From contig NGBS01000309.1 of the NCBI GenBank assembly GCA_002245135.1, positions 1-64,000 on the forward strand: a DNA stretch of 64,000 bases, written 5' to 3'. Source of the stretch: Proteromonas lacertae. Taxonomy: Eukaryota; Sar; Bigyra; Opalinata; Proteromonadidae. This document shows, one piece after another, positions 41,801-54,000 of the stretch (the first letter of the stretch is position 1; each line of letters begins with the position of its first letter). The notes under the pieces were generated by a model. The model searched no databases, was not told the DNA's origin, and was given only the letters and a program-made list of their open reading frames with translations. The position numbers and the translations under genes were made by a program.

Positions 41801-44539
41801 ATCAGCCTGCTGTCTTTAGAAAGTTCTGTAGTTTGAATATATATGGAACTGATTATACTATAATCAGTTTAACATTAGATAGATACTCAATGATAGGAAT
41901 AGATCAGAAATGTTTCAATTCATCGTTTATCATCACTTCATTCTTTAAAGAATTAGGTATTCAATCTTCAAAATCGTTCCATAGTGATTCATTAGTTTTT
42001 GTTTCTAATTACATTGAGAATTATGGTAAAGATGCTATAATTTCAGCAACACAAGAAGCATCTTATACTGCTGTTGAATTATGGTATGAAGTAGTTCAAT
42101 TAGTTAATAGTTTTGCAACTGAACAAGTGAGAAATGTTATTTACAGTTACAAATTAAGATCACCAGGAGGATTATTAGAGGTTAAAACAAATGGCTATTC
42201 CAGTCGTGTTATATATTTTGTACAAGTTTTGGACAATTATAACTTAGTAATAAATAATGTTATTGCTACACCAGTTGTAGCTAAAGCTTATAATCAATGG
42301 GATCCTTCCTATGTTGGTGTTATTTGTGATTGGTCAACTAATAATATTAATTATATTCCAGCTTCATTATCTATTATATTTGTACATTATTTTACATCAC
42401 AAAACTCACAATTACTTGGAGATTGATTTAACAAAAGCTGAAAGATATTTAGTTGATGATTTAAATACAAATTATGTAAATGGATTTCAAGTTTTACCAA
42501 TATTCTTATTTAGTGATAATTTGACTGAGATTTATGAAAAAACAGAAAGTTATTTGAGTGATTCGAAGTATAATAATGACAAAAATAAAGAAATCAGTTT
42601 AGTCGTAGGTTGTAGTACAATTGAATGTAGAGATAAGTTAGAACCATTAATGAAAAGTAAAGGTAAGATATTAATGTATAGAGGAGAAGATTATGGTGAT
42701 TACTGTTCAAGAAATATAGTCAATCTTTATCCAACACCAAGTCAAAGAATTCAAGCTTTGTTTGACTATTATTATACAAGTGAAGGTTATAGTAGATATT
42801 ATTATATTGCTGATGATTCTGATGAGCAAGAAAAAGAGTTGAATATTTTAAAGAAGTATATGAGTGATTTAGATAGTTTATATTTTACAGGAGAATCTAC
42901 TCTTCCTTTAACAGCTTCTGATAATGAAATTGCTGCTGTTCTAAATACATTATTTTCATTTTTAGATACTCAAAAACTAATTGTATTTGTATATTTGAAG
43001 GATGAATTATTAACAAGATTTTTACAGAAATATATTCAAAGTACTTTTACCACTCAAAACTTTATACTGAATATTATTTATTATAATGTATATGATGTTC
43101 CTACACAATTAAATGCAGCTTTAGCTGGTAATCAAATAATAACATCTTATAATCCATCTATTGTTACAGGTTTATCACAATCTTATGTTACTACTATAAC
43201 AGATGCATTAGGTTTGACTTTTTATATTTCATCAGAATTAGAGATGATTTCAGTTGCTTTAGATATATGGAAAGCTGCGTTTGTTACATCATCGTCAGAT
43301 TCAGGTCAAGATATTCCTCCATTTGATTATTTCCAATTATGTTTAATTGGTCAATCCTTATCCAGCCCTGCTGGTAATGTAATGGTTGAAGAAAGTAATT
43401 ATATAGCAAGAAACATGTATATATTTGAAATAAGTTCAACATCAGTAAATGGAGGTAAATTGAGCCAATCTTATCCAGCTAAAAGTCAATCAAAAATAAT
43501 AAATGCTTATCCTTTTGGATATGATAGTAATACACCAGGCGAATGTAAATTTGGAAAAGAGATAGTATATTTTACATACAATAGTGGTATTCAAGTAGTA
43601 TGTTACTTATTGTTTGGTATTTCAATTATCTGCTGTATAGCTTCATTTGTAATAACAATTATTCATCATGAACATAAAGTAATCAGATCATTTGGTAGAG
43701 CATTTAGCTTTAGTTATTGTATTCAATTATTCTTACTCTCATTTTCAATGATATTCTTAATTAGTTATCCAAGTGAAAATAATACAATATGTATGTGGAG
43801 AGTCATCTATTTAGCATTTTTCAGTAAAGGATTATTTGCTTTATTATTTGTAAAGTGTATATGTTTGTACAGATTACATAAAAGAAGAAATCATGATATA
43901 TTGAAAGTCCATATCACAATAACTAAATTATTAAGTTATTACATAATATTTATAGTGGTAGAAATATTATTATTGTTATTATGGAGTTTAGTTGATCCAA
44001 ATAGTTATGAAGATACAATTAGTGTTAAATTTAGTAGTTATTTCATTGAAAGTCATGTCAGACAATGTAGTTATTCAACTCCTTTCTTAGTAATTGAATT
44101 AGTAATAGATTATTTGATTTTAATAGCTTCATTTTATATGAGTTGGAAGACAAAGAGTGTAGCTAATGAGTTTTATGAATCTACAGGTTTATTCTTATCT
44201 TGTATTATTATTTTGCTTCTTGGTACTATAATAGTTGCAATTGATTTTACAGTTAGTTCTGAACCTGATTCTGCTGTATTATTAAGAACGATGGGTGTAG
44301 AAATAATAGTCATATTCTTATGTGTGTTCCAATATGGTTTTAAGATGGTTGCTTTATATACTAATGAAAATGCAACTATGAATACGAAGAGTGGAAGTCA
44401 AACTAAATTATCTCAAGCAGCAGCAGCTGTTAGTTCTAGATCTACAACTAATGGAGGTCCAGCTTCTTTGTTTATAAGTACAAATGGTAGATTAAATACC
44501 AGAATGATGACAACAACTCAAAAAACTGCTTTAAATTAA
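32886..44539 (+). CDS. Giant class C GPCR-like receptor with nine tandem Venus-flytrap modules, copy 3
   Basis: Start at 32886 gives a signal peptide (MRVSIVLYLLFYFSLIKC). Introns are 33753-33800, 34228-34256, 34891-34924 and 35213-35243. Nine periplasmic-binding-protein modules follow, with boundaries near 34084, 35325, 36465, 37605, 38796, 39963, 41106, 42325 and 43544, most bearing a linker cysteine (CDW or CNW). Modules 5 and 6 keep YPYDYEGQEC and YPKQYQGQEC, close to UrtA-type binders. CKFGKEIVYF at 43544 opens a seven-helix 7tm_3 domain ending near 44370, with a short Ser/Thr-rich tail. Four single extra bases (near 33700, 34520, 41565 and 42420) break the frame. Removing them gives exactly 3,835 codons plus stop. 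At 34520 the correct frame (KLVYIIYSYHDYS, matching other modules) resumes about 30 codons before the apparent stop, so this is not stop-driven frameshifting. Same architecture as the copy at 14174; ligand unknown. Confidence 0.9.
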
Positions 44540-44646
44540 TAATTTTTTTTTTAATATATAGATTATTATTGTTTTTATTTCATTCTGTTGTTTGTAGCAA
44601 TTTAAAATAATTATAGAAAATATATCCGTTTCATTAGTTAAGAAAA

Positions 44647-47600
44647 TGATTTCTTTAAATTCTTGCGTAGATGATGTTATATCCGCTATATTACCTTCTG
44701 ATGTGAAAGTATTTAAATCAAATTATATTTGTAGATAAAAGAGAGAGTAGAAAAGAGTGTTTCTGAAGTAGATTTAGATGTTGAACATAAAAATGATATT
44801 AAAAAGGTGAAAATCTTCAATATTGGGGGAATTAAAGAGAAGATTCTAATGAAATTCTATGAGAATAACTTGTTATTGTCAGATTGTTGTTCATTATTCA
44901 CACTTCCTTTACAAATACAAATGATCGGGGATAATATGATGATTTTGGAAAGAATGTATTATTATAGAGATTTGGAAGAGATAATTCAAAGTAAATCACT
45001 TTCAAGTGAAGATATTAGAAATATGATATGTTCAATATGTGATATATTAATGATATTGGGAGAGTATGATTTAGTTGTTGGTAATTTGAAGAGTAGTAAC
45101 ATAATATATGAAGAGAATAGCAATGTGAAGTTATGTGATTTATGTTTGAATGTATTGAGAAAAGAAGAAGATTTGAGAGTGAATAATATATGTTATAAAA
45201 GTCCAGAAGAATTAAATGGATTAGAATGGAATGAGAAAAGTGTGATTTGGTCATTAGGATGTATATTATATGAAATAATTTGTAAGAAATTACCATTCAA
45301 TGAAGATAATAATATCAAAAGAACAGTTAATAATGTCATGAGATGTAAACACAATTTAGATGTAGAATGTAATATTTCAATGAAAGAAATGATAGAAATA
45401 ATGTTGAAAGTGAAGAGTGAAGATAGATTGAGCTTAAAGGAGTTGAGAAAAGAAATGATAAAAATGAGTGAAATGTTAAAAAATGAAAATAATTTGATGA
45501 AATGTAAAGAAAGAAATGATATATTGTATAAAAATGATGTAGAAATTTTGAAGTTATTTCCACAAGAATATTATCTTGAAAGTGAGAAATGGGAAGAAAT
45601 ACGAGATAAATTGATCAAATCCTACAATAATAAACCAAATGAAAGAATATTAGCAATGTTATTGGTAATAAAAATATTCAAAGAAGATGAATCAATAAAA
45701 AATGAATTAAAATTTCAAATTCATCATCAATGTAAAGATAAGAAAGAATGTTATTTGGATAGAATGATATTTAGCATAAGTAGCTATAAAGATGATAGAG
45801 AAAAAATCTCTATTGAATCAAATTGCATATGTTTATGTGAAGAAGGAATTAGGTTTTCTTTTAGAATAATGAAATTGATCAATCCAACAAAACTTAAATT
45901 TTGTATAATCATATTCTTCTTATTATTTTTAATTTAGTTTATTTATCATGTATGGAAATCCCAATTCAACATCAGTCTCTATTTGGATCATTATTTTCAC
46001 AATTATCAAATCTGCATGAATTAGATTTATTATATTGTGATGTTACTTCTGGTGTTATTGAATCATTTGTGAAATCAATACCATTGATGAAGTTGAAATA
46101 TGTAAATCTTCATAGTATATATTATTTATTTTTATATTATTATGAAATAGATAATCCAATTGGTCCAAATGGATTCAAATTGCTACTTCCATATTTAAAT
46201 TTATTAATCAACAAAAATAATGAATTGCTTTTTATGACATGAATTTAAATGATGAATCAATGATATTATTATCAAAAGAGTTATATAAATATCCATATCT
46301 TAAGAAAATAGATATTAATCCAAATAGAAATATTCATTCAAAAGGGTTAAAAACTCTTTTCTCAGCATTTCCCATTTCAAAGATACACTTTGAATTTAAT
46401 GGTAATAAAGAATTATTGATTGATAGAAACATTCCACAATTAATTGAATATATTAGAAGTGGCAATAATGAATTGAATATAAGTAATTGTGAAATTGATG
46501 ATGATATTTTCAAATCATTCATTTCTTTAAGATTAAGTGAATTGAGAAGAATAGAGAAGTTATATTTGAGAAGTATAATTTGTAATTTTTATATTACTTA
46601 GATAATAAACTAACCAATGAAAGTGTAGAGTATTTGATTAACAATTTATCTTCATTTTCAAATCTTAAACATCTTCATCTAGAAGGAAATGAAATAGGGG
46701 ATGAAGGAATGAAAATATTATCTCCACATTTAGATTTATTAGGATATAAAGTTGATTATGAATATAGAATAGATTCTTCAAGTAATATAATTATTATATA
46801 TTATATAATAGAAATGGGATTATCTTCAATTGGATTAAAATATTTATTGGATGGCTTAATGAAGATTAGTGGAAAGCTCAAGCTTGATATAAGTGATAAT
46901 AATATTGATTCACTTGGAATAGAATATTTGATCAATTACATAAAAGTGGAATGATAATGTTAAGAATTTCAGCTTTAATAGTATAAATGATTTGGTATTT
47001 GTATTATAGGCAATCCAATTGATAATGCTGGATTGAAACTATTGTTAAACAATTTAAATCTGTTAGAAGATTTTACATGGAATTTAAGCAATACTACAAT
47101 AGATGATGAAAATGTAATATTATTGACAAATAAAATACCTTCAATTGGAAAATATAATGAAATAACTCTTAAAGGAAGTAATATCAGAATGAATGGATTA
47201 AAAGCAATTTGTGAAAAATCTTTAGAAAGAAAAGAATATCCATTTATCAAAATGAATAGTTCATCCTGGACAAATAAAGAATTGGAGTATTATTTGAAGT
47301 ATTGTATTAGAAAAAATAGAAACATGTGGTATGATTTTTCTAGTATAAAATCTATGTTAATAATTCAATAGATTTAAATATCAATGATTCTCATATTTCT
47401 TTAATTAATAAGATTCATTACTGTGAATTTAATTTATCTAACAACAAAATTACTTCAAAAGGGTTAAAAGAATTAAAAGAGTCTATTCTAAAACAGTTGT
47501 GTATATATGTTTTAATAGATAATAATCCAATTGGAGATGAAGGAATAGAAGTAATATGTAAATATTTAGATAAATCTGTTGTATATTCAATATTATTAAA

Positions 47601-47983
47601 TCTTTCAAGTATTTGTAAAATATAATATAATTATTTAAATAGACATTGGAATGAGTGGAAAAGGATTGAAAAGGTTAATAGAAAGCTTTAATAAAGTTAA
47701 AAAATATATTAAAAAATTAGATATATCAGGAAATGAATTAAATGAAAAAGAATTGAGATTAATGAAAGAAAACAGTGAAGTATTTCATTATTTAGATGAA
47801 TTATCAATTACTGTTAAAGAAAATATAGATAAAATAGAATTAAAATCTCTTTTGAATACACTTTCATCAATTGGAAAAATAAAATTGGATGGAATATCAG
47901 AAGATGAAAAGAAAGAATTTTCAGAAATATATAATAATGTTAAAAATCCCAATAAAAACAAAATATATTCAATTTTTATTTAA
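44647..47983 (+). CDS. Pseudokinase with C-terminal leucine-rich repeats
   Basis: The first intron is 26 bases (starting about 44721). A protein-kinase-like domain covers about residues 40-260: hinge MMILERMYYYRDL, then VVGNLKSSNI where HRDLKxxN is expected, KLCDLC where DFG is expected, SPEEL for APE, and SVIWSLGCILYEI for DxWSxG. The catalytic Asp of HRD and the metal-binding Asp-Phe-Gly are both altered, so catalysis is unlikely. Downstream exons, joined by short introns, encode ribonuclease-inhibitor-type leucine-rich repeats (for example LKHLHLEGNEIGDEG, DNNPIGDEGIEVI, KKLDISGNELNEKEL). The frame is disturbed near 46230 and near 46945 while the LRR pattern continues. Likely a cytosolic scaffold or sensor. 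No signal peptide or membrane helix. Confidence 0.78.
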
Positions 47984-48035
47984 TAATAATAAAATTGTCA
48001 TTTCATCATTAACAATTACTACTAAAATATTTATC

Positions 48036-51000
48036 TTATTCTTTACTGTATTTTTCAAATAATGTCTTTAATGCATTTACGGTCTTATCTAATTGTTCTT
48101 TTGTATGAGCACCACTGATAAAGAATCTCATTCTAGCTCTATCTAATTCACAAGCAGGATAAATACCAGGTCCTACATAAACACCCATTGGTAATAAATC
48201 ATGAATTATCTTCAAACATTTATTTGTATCATATACCATCACAGGAATAACTGGAGCATCACAATTATCTTTACAATAACCAATATCAATTCCAGCTTCT
48301 ATACATTTATCATGGAAATATTTTACATTCTCATGTAATTTTGTTACTCTTTCTGGTTCAGTCTTTATCTTATGCAATGAATATAAACAGGTTGCACATT
48401 GTGGAGGTGGCATTCCAATTGAATATACAAATCCAGGACTCTTCCATCTTAATAATGATACTAATTCTTTACTTCCAGCTATATAACCACCTGCACTTAC
48501 AAATGCTTTACCTAATGAACCCATCCACATATCAACACTCTTTGGATTTATATTGAAGTATTCTCTTACACCATGACCTGTTGCACCAACTGTACCTATA
48601 GAATGAGCTTCATCTACCATCAATAAACAGTTGTATTTACGTTTGATTCGAACTATCTCAGGTAATTTTACAATATCACCATCCATACTATACACACCTT
48701 CAACACAGATTAATACTTTCTCATATTTACTACGATTCTTTATTAATTTCTTTTCTAAATCAGATGGAGAGTTATGTAAGAATGTCATTCTAGTTGCTTG
48801 AGAATATATTGCACCTTCTAATATTGAGTTGTGACTTAATTCATCTACTAATATTAAATCTTTACTATTACATAATGCTTTGATTGCATTTACATTACAA
48901 GTATGACCTCCTAAGTAAACTATACAGTCTTCTACTCCCATAAATTCAGATAAACCTTTCTCTAATTCATCATGTAATGGGATTTGACCACCAGCTAATC
49001 TAGAAGCACTTGCACTTGTTCCATATTCATCTATTAATCTCTTTACATTATCATGGATATCTTTATCAAAATTCAAACCTAAATAATCATAACATGTGAA
49101 ATTAACTACATCCTTATAACCTTCGATTTCAGATATTGTAGAAGTTATTCTCTTTTGAGTTTTAAAGTATGGATTGATTGTTAAGAATTTATAGAATACT
49201 TGCTCATCAGCATATTCTCTAGTTTGAGTGATATCATATAATTCAGGATAATCAAATTCTTCACTTCCTTCTGTTCTTTCACCTTCTTTACTAATTGTTG
49301 CACTAGCACTACCAGTCTGTCCTTCTTTCTTAGGTATTAAATTCTCATCGAATTTAGCTGCTTCTCTCTCTAGTAAATCTTCGATTGTATAAAATTTACT
49401 TAAATCTATATCATCACTTCCATCTACTCCATTAACATTTGATTTATCGCCATTACCACCTGCACCAGATCCATTACTACTCTCATTTACAGCATCTAAC
49501 ATATTCTCGATTAAACCACTTACTGTTTTACCACTTGTTAAATCAAACACTGATAATGTTACTTCATATTGTTCTTTTATCCAATTAGATAATTCTACAC
49601 TTACGATACTATCAATACCAATTGCACTTAATGCTTGTTCAGGTCGAATTATATTCACATCTAAACCTAATACATTAGCTACGGCATTCTTTACTGAATT
49701 CTCAACAAATTTCTTTCTCTCATCTGCATTCTCTATATTATGTGCTTGAACTAATGCTTTTTCACCATTACCACTATCACCACCACTACTTTCATCATTA
49801 TTACCAGCTGAGGTCAGATTTATCATTACCAGAATGTTGAGCACGAATTACAGCAAAGGCTTTGAATTTATTATTATCTTTCATTTGTTTCAATACTCCA
49901 TCTCCCATTTGGTCAATTATAAATTGGCGATTTTTACTCATATTATCAAAGATTTCTTCTATACCAGCTAATACTTGTGTAGATGTTACCATACTGTTCT
50001 TTAAGTCTTTGTTAACTATCTTACTATCTCGAGCTACTGCACCTACATCACCAACTGCTCCTAAGTTCATTACATTAGCTTTCAATCCTTGTAATCTTCT
50101 TAAATTCATTAAACTTTCCATATAGAAATTACCTGCACAATAATTACATTGACCTCTATTACCAATTACACTGGAAATTGAGGAGAAGAAGATATAGAAT
50201 TCATATTTATTCTTTAATTTTTGTTCATATAAATGCATATTATAAGCACCTAATGCTTTTGGATTATAACAAGCATCGAATTTTTCATTATTCATATTCA
50301 CTATTAAAGTATCTTGTAAATACATGGCAGAATGAACTACACCAACTAAGGGTGGCATTGTTTCTAATTCTTTATCTAAACAACTGAATAATTCATCTTT
50401 ATTAGATATATCACAACCAACTATTCTTACATCACATCCTCTTTCTCTTAATGTATCAATTACTAACATATTCTTTGCATCCATTTTACCACTCTTGGAT
50501 ATTAAGATAAAGTTCTTTCCATATCTCTTACACATCCATTCAAATACACTCAAACCTAAACCTCTTGATCCTAAGATAGCGATTGTCTTATCATATCCAT
50601 TCTTTAATATACCATATGGTTTGTATGGAATATTGTTACATTCGATTGCTTCATCATTCTCATTACAGATTCTAATACAGATTTTACCTTTATGTCTTGC
50701 AGCACTCATTGTTCTGAAAGCTTCACTGATTTCACTTATCTTAAATTCAGTCACTTCAGGAGGCACAAATTCACCTGTTGAGATTTGTCTTAACATCTCA
50801 TTACCCCATTCATGACCTAAGTGATGATGTCTAGATACATATCTATCTAAATCAAATAAGAAATATGAACCATTCTCTAAGAAATCATGAATATTTAAGT
50901 AATTATCATTTATTGCATCAATTTTACCAATTTCAATGAATCTACCATAGGGTGCTAATAATCTCACACTTCCTAACATCAGTTTTTCACTTAAACTGTT

Positions 51001-54000
51001 TAATACAACATCAACACCTCGACCATTTGTTAATTTCAATATATCTTCAATAAAACTATCACTTCGAGAATCAAATACATATTTTGCACCTAATTTTATA
51101 CAATAATCTCTCTTCTCTTTAGTAGATGCTGTGGCTATTACATTACATCCTCTTCTAGAGGCGATCTGTATTGCACATGAACCTACACCACCACTACCAG
51201 CATGTATTAATACATATTCATCTTTCTCTATATGACCATGATATACTAATGATGCATAAGCAGTTGCAAATGGAACATACATACCAGCTGCTTGACTAAT
51301 TGTTACATTCTTTGGTATATGATATACATAAGTATCATAAGCTATAGTGTGAGTTGCAATACCATCACTCAACATTGCAAATACTTTATCACCTGGTTTG
51401 AAATCACCTTCACAGTTTGGACCTACTTCTAATACAGTTCCTCCACATTCTACACCTATTCCTGTACCAGTTAAGCCATCTTTAAATGCTTCTTCTTTCA
51501 ATAAACCCATAGCTATCATTACATCTTTATATGATAAACCAGTTACTTCTACTTTCACTAAGATTTCATGATCTTTTAATTTTCTAAAGTTGAAATCTCT
51601 TCTTACAAATGTATCTAAGATTCCTGGTTTCTCTATATCTAAATACCATGATTCAGCTTTTCTATCACTAGAATTATCGATCTTTTCTCTTGGTACTACT
51701 CTGGGGGAATAAACATAACCTTTTCTAATTACTATTTCACTTTCATCGATTAAATCTCGATTCAATATATTGATCAAACATTTTACATTGGTTTCTACAC
51801 TTTCATTACCATCTAAATCTACTAATTTCGTTTGAATATTTGGACTTTCACTTTGAATTGTCCTTCCATATCCAATCATACCAGCATATGATATATTTGT
51901 TGGATTTATTGTTGAACCAATTGTTAGGATAATAAATGGAACTGAATCAATACTTTCTCGGATTATATGATGAGTGTAATCTAAGATTTCATTAAATGAA
52001 CATGGTTGATTCACAGGTAATGATTTATCATCACATATATATAATAAATAATTATATCCACTCTTTGGTATATCACTTGGCTTGTTAAATACTGTTATAT
52101 TATTGGATAATTTCTTCATTAATAGATTGATATATTCACTATTTCTTTTATTTACATCATTACATAATAATCCAATCTTTATACTGTTATCTTCTAATCT
52201 TTCATCATTTGGATTAATTACATTGATTTCTTCATATTTTATATCACTAATCACTTTATTCAATAAAGACATTTTATCAGTAGCAGATGGTTTCTACTCT
52301 TGTCAATTCTACATTCTTTGCCCATAAGAATGGTTTCTTATTTGAATATAACCAAACATCACCACTCAATTTCTTATCACATCTATGCTGTTTAACAAAT
52401 GCTTGAATATGAGATCCTTTTTCAGGAACTTCACTTTGTTGGAAACATAAATTATCAATACTAGTTGGTAAGAAAGCAGCATTACCTCCTATCACTGTTG
52501 AAATCATAGATTGGAAAGGCAACATCAATCAATGTTGGATGTAAGTTATATATTTCATATAATTGTTCTTCAGCTGGTATTTCTACATCTACTAAACCAC
52601 ATCTAATACCTTGTCTTATTCTCTTCATTGTTTGGAATTGAGGTCCAAAGTGTAATCCATTATTAGACATCTTCTCATAGATTTCTTTAGGATCAGCATC
52701 AACTTTACATAATGTTGCAGCTTCATTTAAATCATCAGGTTCTTGGAACCATGTATCAGCTTGATTCTTTGCAAAACATTTGAAATAATGTGACCATTTA
52801 CCATCAGGATGTTCACTATCTATCTGTTGAGTTGATATTATAATTTCACCCTGTTTTCATATTCATTGTTGTTCTCATTCGAATATAATCATCATTTGGT
52901 AATACTAATGCTTGTAAGAATTTACAATTCATTAATGTCAATTCTGGTTCTTTACCATCTTTTCTTGGCCAAGCATCTATTGCAGCTGCCATTGCCATTT
53001 CTAAATACATTGCACCTGGAGCTAATACACTTCCACCTATATTGTGATCTACCATATAAGGTAATTGTTTTACATCGATATAAGTATCCCAAGATGGTTC
53101 TTCAGTTAGATTTCTTCTACCTAATAATGTATTCACTGGATCTAATTCTCTGAATCTCACAGATTCTTGACCTTCTTTCCATAAATATTGACGATCATAT
53201 GGATATAATGGTAAATTATAATAGAAATTGGCATTTGGTACTACGATATCTAAAGCATCATCAATCTTTACTCCGTTACAATGTAATGTACTAAATGATT
53301 CATAGAAACATATTATTGAGTTTTTACCTCTTGTTAATGTACCACAGGTTCTAAATGAAGCTTCATCATCACTGATTGATTGTAATATTGGTCCTTTCAA
53401 TGTTGGATGTGGTCCAATCTCCATTATTGCTATATCAGGTATATCAGCTGTCATTGTTTGTACTGCTTTTGTAAAACCTACTGGATGGGTTAAATTCTCA
53501 ACGAAATATTCGACTGTTAATAAATTACCATCTTCAATTAATTGTTCTCTTAAAGAACTGTAGAATTTAGCTTTTAATTTGGGATTTGTCTTTATATTCA
53601 TTATCTTCTCTCTATAGAATGGCATAGCTGCATCCATATGTGGAGAATGGAAAGCATTTGTTACTTTCAATTGTCTAAAGAATTTATTCTCTTTTTGTAA
53701 ATCTTCACCTATTTCTTTCAATGATTCTAAATCACCACTAATTGTTATACTTTCTGGAGCATTGTAACAAGCACATACTACATTCTTATAATGACTTACT
53801 AATTCATTCGCATCTTCTTTATTCATTGCTATTGCAGCCATACCACCATTTGTTGGAGAATGATCAGCTATACATTCACCTCGATAATAAGCTAATAACA
53901 TTGCATCTTTCTTATTCACAGCACCTGCAGCATAAGCAGCAGCGATTTCACCACTTGAATGTCCTACTACAGCTGTTGGTTTGATGTTCCATGATTCTAA

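Noticed and set aside
14174-44539. Bacterial urea ABC-transporter genes or contamination
   Set aside because: The modules resemble UrtA, but they sit in intron-containing genes with a eukaryotic 7tm_3 domain and the same base composition as the neighbours.
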